Source: Homarus americanus (lineage: Eukaryota > Arthropoda > Malacostraca > Decapoda > Nephropidae). From it: a stretch of 64,000 bases of DNA. The stretch lies in contig NW_024724368.1 of the NCBI RefSeq assembly GCF_018991925.1, forward strand, positions 6,040,545-6,104,544, given 5' to 3'. A program made the translations under genes and the position numbers. The stretch's first letter is position 1. Each line of letters begins with the position of its first letter. The notes beneath the pieces were generated by a model. The model did no database searches, was not told the DNA's origin, and saw only the letters and a list, made by a program, of their open reading frames with translations. Shown here piece after piece: positions 22,807-33,640 of the stretch.

Positions 22807-22954
22807 GATCACCTGAAGATTAAACACCCTACTTTATTTCACTTGAATAAAAATCCTCGCCATTATTGGGGGAGGTTACGTTAGAATAGTGTTAGATCTA
22901 CGGTAGTTTAATCATGAGGTGAAATAAGGTAGGGTGTCTAATCTTCAGGTAATC
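22807..22954. mobile_element. MITE-like element, unit 4
   Basis: Both inverted termini are present (GATCACCTGAAG left, CTTCAGGTAATC right), as in unit 2. Confidence 0.7.
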
Positions 22955-23147
22955 CCAGATATTTCCTGTTTTGGTGTTCCTCTTCCACAACAAGATCCCT
23001 TAATCTAACTTATTTACCTCTGGTTCCTTACACAACACAGCATCGTCCACCTACACCAAGTAAACAAACTAAAATATCTAAGCCATGATCTATTTTCTGT
23101 TTTTAGAACCAAATGAAAATTCAGGAACATTTTGTGAGTATTTAAGA

Positions 23148-23219
23148 AGCAGAGTGGCGCAGTGGAAGCGTGCTGGGCCCATAACCCAGAGGTCCGTGGA
23201 TCGAAACCACGCTCTGCTA
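23148..23219 (+). tRNA. tRNA-iMet (CAT)
   Basis: Intact initiator gene, last of the + strand array. TTTTT follows at about 23231. Unit homology ends about 100 bp further on. Confidence 0.98.
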
Positions 23220-23329
23220 TATTCGACTCATTTTTGTGTCGGTGTCTGTGGGAAGGAGTGACGTGGTTAACTGGCAAGGCGGTGTAACACTGGATCAGAA
23301 TGCTGGAGACTGAACCGGTGACATGACTC

Positions 23330-23427
23330 TCCACCTTATGATCTCTACACTAACCACCTACACCTTGGCATCACTACACTCACCACCTGCACCTTGTGAT
23401 CTCTACACTCACCACCTGCACCTTGTG
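23330..23427. repeat. Diverged spacer minisatellite
   Basis: About three copies of CTACACTCACCACCTGCACC with CTTGTGATCT joints, related to the unit spacers but distinct in sequence. Confidence 0.75.
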
Positions 23428-24083
23428 ATCAGTAGTGACACCAGAGTTTGTTGTAATCTCCCCGTAAGTCATTGTGGGGTTTGTCATAGCGTATTTTGAG
23501 AATTTACGTACCCGTTTATATGAAACCAGGCTTTGTCCGTGAAACATCTCGTGTCCAGCACTGTGGCATTGTTGTGTGTGAACTTTGTTCAACCAACGGC
23601 ATTAGTGAACACGCTTGTTTGTGTCCAACGGGAGCAGGTCTTGCACTACCCTTACTCTCTATGAACGTTACTTTAAACGTTTGACAGCCCTGTGAACGGC
23701 TGGTGTCACTACTGACCGCCGCCCGGTTCTTGGTCTGTCTCTCACACTTCCTGTGTCACGAAAACGTTTCACCAGTTCATAAACAGTAGCCTTACATGGT
23801 GTCGGGCTATCGGGGAATCTCCTTCTAAAGATTTCAACACACTGTTGATAAGATTTGCACTCAAAGTACGCCTCCAACAGAGCGACCCTCTGTGCTCGCT
23901 TAAGACTCACACTAATGTCCCTCTACCCGCTCATGCGCGAAGTCACGTGATCGGTACATGACTCGGTAATCTTCTGCGATGTTGCCAGCATGTGCCGCGT
24001 GAAACCATGGGTGGCTATCGTTAGCCATTAAACTACTATAAATTGCCAAACTTTGAGTAAGGGGACTTTTGGGACACCCTGTA
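23428..24083 (-). mobile_element. IS630/mariner-like transposon remnant
   Basis: The right edge reads GGGACTTTTGGGACACCCTG then TA (24062-24083), a typical terminal inverted repeat with TA target. On the - strand an 80-codon frame from 23910 carries a helix-turn-helix of the DUF4817 kind (ECKSYQQCVEIFRRRFPDSP, then TVYELVKRFRDTGSVRDRPR). Downstream, out of frame, lies DKAWFHINGYVNSQN, the catalytic-Asp region. No second terminal repeat is seen, so it is truncated and inactive. An internal inverted pair, CAGTAGTGACACC/GGTGTCACTACTG, lies at 23431-23443 and about 23702-23714. Confidence 0.8.
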
Positions 24084-24189
24084 TTAAGGAGTGCTTTTAC
24101 TTTTCATTTTGTTGTTCCGACATAATTTGTTATGAAAAATAGTATTATTAGATATACACCCACCATATAAATGGCCCAGAAGTATATGC

Positions 24190-24600
24190 CACATAATGCC
24201 AAGAGTATGTGTTGAACCACTGTAGACATGTATAAGGTAATTACCAAGAGAGGTTAGGTTATGTCGGGTTAGCGTTTGGGCGTTTAATCACCACGTGAAA
24301 AAACTGGGGTGTCTATTCTTCAGGTAATACTAAAAATATTTAAAATAAAATCAGATGAAACAGTGGCCCCGTGCTGTGATTAATGGCATTGGCTACCTTA
24401 GTGGAGTACAGCATTATATGTATCCGAGTTCTGTAATACCAGGTGAACCACAGTAATTCGCTCGTCTCATGTTCCTGGAATACCCTCACTCTTCATCCGT
24501 GTGCAAATGTTGGAAAACTTCGGCGTAACTCTTCAGGGAATGGTAACCCAGTCAGTAGGTTCCGTCTGACAGGGCAGATGAGAGAACTTTAAGTGCCCCG
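24190..24600 (+). repeat. Inner end of left inverted-repeat arm
   Basis: Nearly identical to the reverse complement of 47108-47490. It contains a half MITE (GGTGTCTATTCTTCAGGTAA) at about 24310-24330. No coding signal. Confidence 0.85.
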
Positions 24601-24655
24601 AGTGAGGGCACCTGTGCAGAGCGCTATACACTTGTTGTAATTGCCTTTTTTTTAG

Positions 24656-24694
24656 GTCAGGAAGCAATCATCTGTGGACAGTGATGGGTGGCAG
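24656..24694 (+). other. Possible 39-nt internal exon
   Basis: Preceded by a pyrimidine run and TTTAG, followed by GTGAGG. It reads VRKQSSVDSDGWQ in one frame. No homology recognised. Confidence 0.2.
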
Positions 24695-26185
24695 GTGAGG
24701 TGGTAACTATAGGGGGGGGGGTGTTAGGTCAGCGTTTGGGACAAGGATTTAAGGTGTTGTCACCAGGTGATTTTCAGTTTAGAGAATGACGAAGGTGAAT
24801 GATTGTGTCACATCCATTTATTATCTGATCAGCTGGTAGGTTAAGGCATTATGGTGAATGTTTTGATAGAAAGTTGTTGGAAAAGGTTTATGAATCATTT
24901 CATATCTACTGACAAGTTTCATACCAAGTTTATCATTGGAGATAAAATGATACATGGCCATTGAATAATTATTATAGGATTAAAACGTAAATAATTAAAT
25001 CTAGAATGTCGTCCTGTGACAAAATGGAAAGAGGTTCATCAGACAACATATACCTGTGTGTCCTTATAGGTTACACAAGGTTCAGCCTAATTGATAAGGT
25101 TTTATATTGTACTGTATATCTTTACCTCTATTTTATTTGTCAACAGAACTATTGTATCCTGAATGTAGTTACGAAATTACAGCATTTTTGTTGTCTTGTC
25201 GTATATAAATGAGTGGAGTTTGATCTCGGTAAACATGATAAGTAAGTGTGTGGCTGCTGAATATATCCAGGGTTGAGATAACTGGTGGTCCAGGCGTCGC
25301 CACCACCCAGGACGGAGCCAGAAGGAGCGATGGTCGGCCCTGAGCCAAGGTGCTGTGGCTTGTTACACACACATCTCAAAATGGCAAACAGGTCGTTAAA
25401 TTATCTTCCCTGAGTTTGTTAACGTCTGAGTTTACATAAGTCGCTCTTTTATGGTCGTGGCTCCGAGATCCAGCATTCACACGTCGCCCGCTTGATGAGT
25501 CGCAACTCTGAGGTAATCATGGAAGATGTTTTTGTTGTTGTGTGAAACGAATGTTTGCCTCGTGGCCGCAGGCTGGGAGGAGTGTTAACAGCCGCTGTAA
25601 ACCTGGCTTTACATGCTTACCCAGCCGAGAAACTGGTCGTTCCGTGTACAAGAAACCGATTTAATGTTGTCGGATGGTTAGGTTAATGCGGGCCGTCCCG
25701 GGGGTACCTTAACGACGATGCAAAACAGGAGAAAATCATTGTCGTTGTGTTGCACGAAGCTCTCACTCGCGGGATGACCATTACCACACTGCAGACACCA
25801 CGCTCTCGCCCCTCCCTCAAGTGCTCTTGTTGGGGCTCATAGATCATATTCTGTCGCCTTTTTCCGAAAGTCCCACAACCCCAGGGGCTGTTTTACGTGC
25901 CGACGTCCTCACCATCACAAACTTTGTCCATAATTATAAATTTTAAAAGTTCCGGTCAGACCTGAACTAAACCTGACATGAATTTTTATTACCAGAATCC
26001 AGTCCAGATCCTTATACCCTCGCCCACTGCTGCAGTAATAAAGAGATTAATTAAATATTCATCCGGCACACAGCACCACCAGTAAGACCCGTGTGTGGTG
26101 CCCCCCCACCCCCCGCCCCGCCGCCCAGCACTACCAGGCTCCCCTTGGTCAGTTACTATCCAGGCCGTGGTTGACTGTCTCTGGT
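24695..26185. other. No gene seen
   Basis: Mixed-composition sequence with a poly-G run near 24713 and a poly-C run near 26101. No coding or RNA feature is supported. Confidence 0.5.
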
Positions 26186-26186
26186 A

Positions 26187-26206
26187 CACACACACACACA
26201 CACACT
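26187..26206. repeat. (CA)n microsatellite
   Basis: About ten CA units. Confidence 0.9.
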
Positions 26207-26284
26207 GCTTTAATATTCACATGGCGTCCCCTGATGCATATTGTATAGGACCATTAAACTTGCTCGTCGCCTTCTGTGATGCAG

Positions 26285-26540
26285 TTTATACCTCCTCCCT
26301 CACTGAGGTACCCCGTCTCCTCCCTCACTGAAGTAGCCCGCGTCCTCCCTCACTGAGGTACCCCGTCTCCTCACCGAAGCACTTCGTCTCCTCACCGAGG
26401 TACCCCGTCTCCTCCCTCAGTGAGGTACCCCGTCTCCTCCCTCAGTGAGGTGCCCCGTCTCCTCCCTCAGTGAGGTACCCCGTCTCCTCCCTCAGTGAAG
26501 TACCCCATCTCCTCACTGAGGTATCCCGTCTCCTACCTCA
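26285..26540. repeat. ~25-bp minisatellite, ~10 copies
   Basis: Repeats of CTCCCTCACTGAGGTACCCC followed by GTCTC, with length variants of 18-25 bp. Confidence 0.92.
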
Positions 26541-27382
26541 CATACTTTTAGGCCCCGTGTGTCTTTTTCTGGCCACCAATTACAGCCGAGATAGCTTGTA
26601 ATGGAAGATTAAACGGGAATAACTCCACCTTGATGGCTCATAAGAGTTCGTGTCACACCTGAACTCTTCCTTAAAAGGTTTGGTTTTGTATATATATTTT
26701 TTGCCTATCTCCGGGTTACTTTTCCAGGACCGACCAGACCTGTTCTTAGGGGTTAAGATTCTCTTCTCCTTCAAGTAGAATAAGACGGGAGGAGTTTAAT
26801 CCCTTATACTTGATCGAGTCGTAACACTTGGATGAATAAAGTCCCTCCCGCCTCTCTATACACACACACTTCACGGGCCACAAGATCAAAGCTGGTCTTA
26901 TCGGCGGTGTGATCCACGCAGGAGGCCGGTCAACGCTTGAGCCACTAACCCGAGGAGAAAGTTTGTTTACCTCTGTTTACATTTGTTTATTTAGATGGTG
27001 AAGATTACCTGAGGGGAGGAGATACCGAAACTTATTTTCAAGATGGAGTATGAGATGTGGTCAGAGACTTTTGGTTGTGTGTTTGTCGATAGATTTACTC
27101 AACTGTGTCCAAGAGTAACAGCTAGTCGCGCCCTCTGGTGAACCTCATGAGAAGAAGAGACTTTCACTACTGTCTCCTGAACGTCTGCCATAACGTCATG
27201 CGGCCTGTTAAGTGATGTGTTAGTGACAATTGGTTGAAGGTTGACTTTCACATGCCACAGTTACAGTTGATTTGCACGCAGGAGCTACAGTTATAAATGG
27301 TTGACAGTCAGATGGTGCAGTTACACTTGGTTCCCCAGTTACTGTATTATGTGGTTGGGTATCACATGCCTCGGTGATATTT
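26541..27382. other. No gene seen
   Basis: No supported coding frame. A tRNA-like stretch at about 26908-26957 (complement GGCTCAAGCG...GTGGATCACACC) may be an old SINE fragment, but is too short to call. Confidence 0.4.
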
Positions 27383-27605
27383 GCCTAACAGCAGGTAGTA
27401 GGTAGTAGGCAGCTACCAAACAGGGAGGTACTACCGCCTGGGAAGATATTGGAAGCATAATGTATTGTCTAATGGTAGACCCTGCTGCCATATGGCATCA
27501 CGAAAATTGTGACCAAGTCCCAGGTTGCTGATCTGACTTTCTGCTTCATTTACACACAATTGCAGGGTCTCGATTGTCTCTTACTATTGACAACACAACA
27601 CAACA
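27383..27605. repeat. Dispersed repeat, copy 2 (inverted)
   Basis: Reverse complement of 12296-12514, sharing GGCAGCTACCAAACAGGGAG and GACCAAGTCCCAGGTTGCTG. The (GTAGTAG) end suggests a retroelement tail. Confidence 0.8.
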
Positions 27606-27639
27606 CACATATATTGTTTCTCATTCTATCCGTTTTATA

Positions 27640-27790
27640 TTATCCATTTTTTTTATTTTTTTTTATGGTGCAATTTAATTTTTCATTTTTTTTCCGCACC
27701 TCAGGCCCCGATGTGGGTCGCTGGCCTGTGCCCGGGTGGGCTGACCCCGTAGAAGAGAAAAAGAATAAAGCCAAAGCCATATTCAGTTGA
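27640..27790 (+). mobile_element. LINE tail fragment
   Basis: Poly-T/TTTA followed by CAGGCCCCGATGTGGGTCGC and GCCCGGGTGGGCTGACCCC then an A-rich end. The same 3' tail occurs at 31060-31140, 46930-47005 and 60520-60592. Confidence 0.65.
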
Positions 27791-28339
27791 TTGTCACTTG
27801 TCAGACCACATTTAGTTGTCAGTCACATTGGTTGTTAGAAACCTACAGTGCATTATCCGGACACCAAGATGAACTTACCCTGACACCAACATTTAGTAAA
27901 TATAGCTTCTGTATAGTTATGAGATATTGAATATTAGGTGATCGTCTACTTCGTATCTTATTGATAGCAAGAAAAGGGTATCGTTTTTCCAAAGAATTCA
28001 ATGTAATTATTAATACTTCCTAAATATATTAGTATTCGGAATTTTTTGGTTTGTTTTCGTATTCATATTCGAATACTGAGATCCTGTATTCACTCTCACC
28101 CCGGACACCAACATTGACTTACCTACATTCAAGAGCTTCCTTGAGTCACCCATTGTGTCTGCTCGAGTCACTTGATTACCATAAAGACAATGGTTTACAC
28201 ACACACACACACACAAACCAAGCACCAGTTCACTAACAACACACCACTAACAAGGCCACTTAACTGTACACACCATAAACACCTCACCACTAACAACACA
28301 AAAGAAAAACTAACCATACACACACAAGCCGAACGCGAT

Positions 28340-28377
<38 letters not shown>

Positions 28378-28920
28378 AAGTGATAATAATTCATGAGGCT
28401 GTAACCATCTTGACACATGAATGGTCGCTGCCAGACGTTCCTTCCTGTTCCTCGCCGCTTGGCCAACTCCTTACAGCTAAACATCCTCACGAGTGCAGGC
28501 GCCTCTTGGCATTATTCCTTCCTTTTAGTCATCTTTTGGTTAACTCAACATTCGACTGACTTCCTCGCGGTGCAGAAACTCTTTTCTTGCACTGTAACGT
28601 TCCTCTGTCCCTTTTCCTCACCAGAAGGTCAGTTCCTCGAGTCTCAAGTCCTCCTCTCACGGGGCTTCACTGTTCAACTTGGATATCAGTTTTTTTATGC
28701 ACCTGGAAGTGTCATTATCGCGGCTACACACTATGGGGTCCTCACAACACAGGTTCTCACACCTCGCCTCGCCACACCCGTGCACATGTTTTCATAGCTC
28801 ATGTGCTCACACCTCGGGGCCTTGGCACTTGGGTCGTCAAAGCGTCATTATCTTCTGATTTATCTACAGTATCCCGTCTACACTTCCCAGGTTTTTATAC
28901 TTAAACACAGGAGCCCTGAT
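27791..28920. other. No gene supported; short CA and GT tracts
   Basis: (CA)n lies at about 28197-28214 and (GT)n at 28339-28376. A splice-like TTTTCCTCACCAG ends near 28624, but no donor or conserved exon follows. Confidence 0.45.
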
Positions 28921-29400
28921 ATACTGCCTACCACACAGGGGCCCCACACTCCTGCCTACCACACAGGGGCCCCACACTCCTGCCTACCACACAGGGGCCC
29001 CACACTCCTGCCTACCACAGGGGGCCCCACACTCCCGCCTACACACAGGGACCCCCACCTCCTACCCCTACCACCAGGGCCCCACCTCCTGCCACCACAC
29101 AGGGGCCCCACACACTCCTGCCTACCACACAGGGGCCCCACACTCCTACCCAGGGCCCCACACCTCCCTGCCTACCACACAGGGCTCCTCCTGCCTACAG
29201 GGCCCCCACTCACCCCACAGGGCCCACTCCTGCCTACCACACAGGGCCCCACCTCCCTGCTCCACAGGGGCCCCACACCCCTGCCCCACACAGGGGCCTC
29301 ACACTCCTGCCCTACCACAGGGGCTCCACACTCCTGCCTACCACAGGGCTCACCTCCTGCCTACCACAGGGCCTCCACCTCCTGCCTACCACACAGGCCA
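28921..29400. repeat. ~28-bp minisatellite (CCACACAGGGGCCCC)
   Basis: Tandem copies of CCACACAGGGGCCCCACACT followed by CCTGCCTA, with many short deletions toward the right. The 214-codon Pro-rich frame over it is repeat-derived. Confidence 0.93.
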
Positions 29401-29574
29401 CTGTCCCTGCAGGCTGCTCTGCTGGCTGGCCAGGCAGGCAGGTAGGGTCTCTCCTGCCACCGCTTAGAGAAGTATAATTCTGTAGCTCAGGTAATGATAA
29501 TTGGCTGCCTCCTCCAACAAGATGGTGGAGGATGGCGGTGCTGGTTGAGGCAGTGGTCGCTGGGTGGTGTGCCC

Positions 29575-29640
29575 TGCTTCTCTCTTCTCCTCCCCTCCTC
29601 CCCTCTTCCCCCTCCCCTCTCCCCCCTTCCCCCCCCCAGT
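29575..29640. repeat. Polypyrimidine tract
   Basis: CT-rich run with C stretches; low complexity. Confidence 0.85.
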
Positions 29641-29937
29641 ACACCAACACACCTGTAAAGTAGTACACCGGCACAGTAGTGTACTATTCCATCTGACACA
29701 TCAGTAGCTCTGTGCACCAACATCACTACAGCAACTCCTCTCTCACAGCAAGTCCAAGTTCAGACATATTCATTGCTGTAATTATGTACCTTTAACTTGT
29801 CTTAGTAAATGAACACATTGAGGTGAGAGATAAGACGTCATTTTAGTGATTTAGTCGTGAGTTAATTTGGTTCGTTCTTACGTCTTCCTTAACGAGGCGA
29901 CTGTAACTTCACAGTATTTGAGTGTCCATCTTCTGTT

Positions 29938-30120
29938 CAACGACCACCACCTGTTTACCTGGATGACCTACGACCACCCCTGTTCACCTGGATGACCACG
30001 ACCACCACCTGTTTACCTGGATGATACCGACCACCACCTGTTTACCTGGATGACCTACGACCACCACCTGTTTACCTGGATGACCTACGACCACCACCTG
30101 TTTACCTGGATGACCTACAT
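29938..30120. repeat. 30-bp minisatellite, ~6 copies
   Basis: Repeats of ACGACCACCACCTGTTTACC followed by TGGATGACCT. Confidence 0.93.
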
Positions 30121-30171
30121 ACCGTCAACGCGGTAATCAGACCGATCAGATTCATAAGCTGACGTCAAACT

Positions 30172-30425
30172 TTCACTACTGCCACCACCTGACTACTGCC
30201 ACCACCTGCCTGCACACCACCTGACTACTACTGCTGCCACCACCTGACTCCTACTGCCACCACCCCAGCTGCACTCTGAACTCCTACTGCTGCCACCACC
30301 TGACTCTGCCACCACCCACAGACTACTACTGTTGCCACCACCTTACTTCTGCCACCACCTGACTACTGCCACCACCCCCGACCACAACACCACATTACTG
30401 CTGCCACTACCTATCTGACTACTTT
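30172..30425. repeat. GCCACCACCTGACTACT minisatellite
   Basis: Irregular repeats of CTGCCACCACCTGACTACTA with indels. Confidence 0.88.
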
Positions 30426-30493
30426 TAGCACACACACACACCACCCTGTATCACCCGTCATAGTGTGTTTACTAATGACACATTGAGCCGTCA

Positions 30494-30496
<3 letters not shown>

Positions 30497-30569
<73 letters not shown>

Positions 30570-30945
30570 CATTGTTCTATCTGTGTATCCCTATTTTCTC
30601 TTTTTTCTCTTTGTCTTTCTCCCTACATGTTTCTCTTTATGTACTTTCATCTCTCTCCTTCCTCATATATTGTCTTATTCGTCCTCCGACTTTTCTTCTA
30701 TTATTCTTCTTCTCCTTCCATCATATTTTCCTTCTTCTTTCTGCTCTTGCTTCATTTTCCTTCCTTGTTCTCTTCCTGTACTCCATCTTCCTTCTTCTCT
30801 TCCTCCTCCTCTTCCTCCCCCCTCTCTTTCTGTCACTTCTCTTTCTTCCTTTTCTTTCTGTCACTTCTCTTTCTTCCTTTTCTTTCTGTCACTTCTCTTC
30901 CTTCCTTTTCCTTCTGTCACTTCTCTTCCTTCGTCTGCTCGTCAT
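30497..30945. repeat. (CT)n and CT-rich tract
   Basis: Pure (CT)n to about 30566, then TTCT/CTTC-rich sequence, ending with a short tandem of TTTCTGTCACTTCTCTTTCT. The three overlapping Ser/Phe/Leu-rich frames are low-complexity translations. Confidence 0.93.
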
Positions 30946-31059
30946 CCTCGTCTTTTACCACCTGGGAAATGATGATTATCGTCTGTGATTATTATGTTCA
31001 CGAGAGAAATATTCGCCATTGATTTGATTATATAGACGAGTGATTCCCGACATACATTT

Positions 31060-31740
31060 ATTCTTTTTTACGGGAATAATCCACCAGGACACAGGCGATC
31101 GACCCACAACGGGGCCTTGGGGCAGAAGATCAGAGTTAGAGAATTAAAAATAGAAAAGAAAAAGATTATATTAATCTACACCACGAAGATGCCAGCTTCT
31201 TAAATTAGAGACAGATTGTATGGTATGGGAACACAGAAGAAGGCAGAGCATTCCACAGTTTGGCGTGTGAGGACAGAGTACTATAACAGGTTATTCTAGT
31301 GTGACCGACATCCACAGAGAAACGGTGGGCACCTCGCAGGCAAGACGAGTGTTATGAGCCCACGGCCTTACCGGCGGTACACAGGATGCCAAATCACCGA
31401 ACTGCCCGTTAAGTACCTGTAAAGAGAGTGAAGCAACATTGCGGCGAAGAAAGGAAGAAAGATTGTCAACTAAAGGAGGTTAATAAGACGAAATGCCTTT
31501 GATTCCACCATGTCTAATAGTTGGACAGAAGAGCCACCCCAGATATGAGAGCAGTACTCCAAGTTAGGACGAACAGATCCTTAAATACTTGAAGCAACTG
31601 CTCAGGGAGTGAAAGTAGCCAGCATCTGTACAGCATTCCCACTTCAGGGAGGCAGCTTAAGCAATGTTGTGGATGTGTGGCTTCCATGACATATTAAAGA
31701 GAGGCCTTGCATATCTATTTTAGAATTTGGCAGAATGATT
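31060..31740 (-). mobile_element. LINE 3' coding fragment with tail
   Basis: On the - strand, broken frames give LGWLFCPTIRHGGIKGISSY, DNLSSFLRRNVASLSL and CVPPVRPWAHNTRLAC, matching the C-terminal region of non-LTR elements downstream of RT. They are followed by the tail CCCCGTTGTGGGTCGATCGC near 31095-31115. 5'-truncated. Confidence 0.65.
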
Positions 31741-31844
31741 GCGTCCTGAAATGTGATTGGCGGTAGATCATCTCATCTGGAAAGTGTAATTGGTTCACAC
31801 TAATGGAAGACGTTCTTACATAGGGACAAATTCCTACCCATGAT

Positions 31845-32180
31845 CCCCTCCCTCCTCATCTTGACCCCATCCTCCCTCACCTTGACCCCTTCCTCTCTCA
31901 TCTTGACCCCATCCTCCCTCACCTTGACCCCATCCTCCTCACCTTGACCCCATCCTCCCTCACCTTGACCCCATCCTCCCTCACCTTGACCCCATCCTCC
32001 CTCACCTTGACCCCATCCTCCCTCACCTTGCCCATCTCCTCACCTTGACCCCATCCCCCCCCACCTTGACCCCATCCCCCTCACCTTACCCCCATCCCCC
32101 CTCACCTTTACCCCATCCCCCTCACCTTACCCCATCCTCCCTCACCTTTACCCTCCTCCCTCACCTTGACCCCAATCCCC
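31845..32180. repeat. 21-22-bp minisatellite, ~15 copies
   Basis: Repeats of CCATCCTCCCTCACCTTGAC followed by CC, degenerate toward the right. Confidence 0.93.
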
Positions 32181-32214
32181 CAGTCATTTGTGAGCCCCTA
32201 CCCCTCCTGGGTGC

Positions 32215-32445
32215 TCCACCCCTTGTTACTTCCCTCTGGTTACTCCTCCCTGGTTACTCTCCCCTGCCTCCTGGTTACTCCACCCTCCTGGTTGCCTCCC
32301 CCCTGGTTACCCCTTGTTTTATTCCCCCCTTGTGATTAGCTTGATCCCCCTTGGTTACCCCCCTTGATTCCTTCATGGTTACCCTTATAGTTACCCTTCC
32401 TTGGTTACCCCCTTGGTTACCCCCTTGGTTGCCCTGGTTCCCCCC
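32215..32445. repeat. CTGGTTACCCC degenerate repeat
   Basis: Irregular copies of CCCTTGGTTACC and CTCCTGGTTACTCC. Confidence 0.8.
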
Positions 32446-33330
32446 CTCCCCTAAACCTGGGTGTTCACTCCCTCTTCAGCATCACCAACGCTGGACGGTG
32501 ACGCATACATTAACCCAACACCAAACTTGACTCAGCGGGGGAGTCTTGGCCACGCTGATCTATGGCTTCATCCAGGCAGAGGAGAATGAATTTGCAACAC
32601 TGTTAGAAACGTAAAGGAAACACGAATTGGAAGATATTTTTCCCTGGTGAATCGTGTTGTTGAATTTGAAACACTTAGAGGAATTTAATATAATCTGGAT
32701 TTTTTGGGGGTAGTTTTTTTTTATTAATTTTAGGTTTAATGTGATGTTTATTTAAAATAATAATGATGAAGAAATTAGAATAAAACTAGTTGACTGGGTT
32801 ATAAAATTTAATTATTAATATTTAGGTGAATTGTGTTGCTGAATATATAAGATAAAGTTTTGTAGCTGAAGAATATTGAGATTATATTTTTGTTTTTGAA
32901 CTGAAATTAACACACACAAAAAATGAAAAGAAAAGCGAGTTGAAACAATTAATTCCCCAGAGAGAAAAGTGTTGACGAAACATAAATGAACAACACAACA
33001 CCGGCGTCAATTTGGGGAAACTAATGTTGCCAAATCCCTGACGATGATGGAAAAAAATATGAATAAAATCATCGCATTATATTATATATATTTTATGTAG
33101 AATTCATGGTGATGGGGAAGACTTGAAGGGTTGTCATTTTTAATTGGTCACAGTGATGAAATTACTGGTTGTCAGTATTACCACATTAGCGAGACTGGTA
33201 CACCTCAAGTCTTATATGTTGTGAGTAGATTTTTATTTTCAGGCAATTTTAAGTTGGTCACAGTGAAGAAAAAACTCATCGCAGTGTTACCGTGTTAGCA
33301 AGACTGATACACCGGGGCGTTCAGTGGAGC
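32446..33330. other. No gene seen
   Basis: AT-rich sequence without recognisable coding or RNA features. Confidence 0.5.
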
Positions 33331-33332
33331 AC

Positions 33333-33640
33333 AGCATCTGGCAGGTGTGGAAGGAAGGAAGGTCTGGCAGGTGTGAAGGAAGGAAGGTCTCGCAGGTGTG
33401 AAGGAAGGAAGGAAGGTCTCGCAGGTGTGAAGGAAGGAAGGAAGGAAGTTCTGCAGGTGTGAAGGAAGGAAGGGAAGGTCGCAGGTGTGAAGGGAAGGAA
33501 GGAAGGTCTTGCAGGTGTGTGGATGGAAGGTCACTGCAGGTGTGGATGAAGGTCTCGCAGGTGTGGATGAAGGTCTCGCAGGTGTGAGAAGAGAAGTCGC
33601 AGGTGTGAAGGAAGGTCTCGCAGGCGTGGAGGAAGAAGGT
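33333..33640. repeat. ~25-bp GGAAGGTCTCGCAGGTGT minisatellite
   Basis: Repeats of GAAGGAAGGTCTCGCAGGTG with variable GGAA number. Confidence 0.92.

Larger units (their letters stand above)
13652..23330 (+). repeat. Tandem array of ~2.73-kb tRNA units
   Basis: tRNA-Val starts fall at 13652, 16370, 19124 and 21868 (spacings 2718, 2754, 2744) and iMet starts at 14918, 17648, 20376 and 23148 (2730, 2728, 2772). Between them all intervening modules repeat in the same order with few substitutions, so the array arose by recent tandem duplication of a whole Val-iMet unit. The fourth unit ends at about 23320, where the spacer diverges. Confidence 0.95.

Noticed and set aside
26908..26957. tRNA-like segment
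   Set aside because: No foldable acceptor or anticodon arm; at most an old SINE fragment.
28801..29445. 214-codon + strand open frame
   Set aside because: Almost wholly encoded by the ~28-bp CCACACAGGGGCCCC minisatellite; Pro/His-rich, no domain.
30465..31022. 185-codon Ser/Leu/Phe-rich frame resembling membrane protein
   Set aside because: Hydrophobicity comes from the CT-rich low-complexity tract, with equally long frames in other phases.
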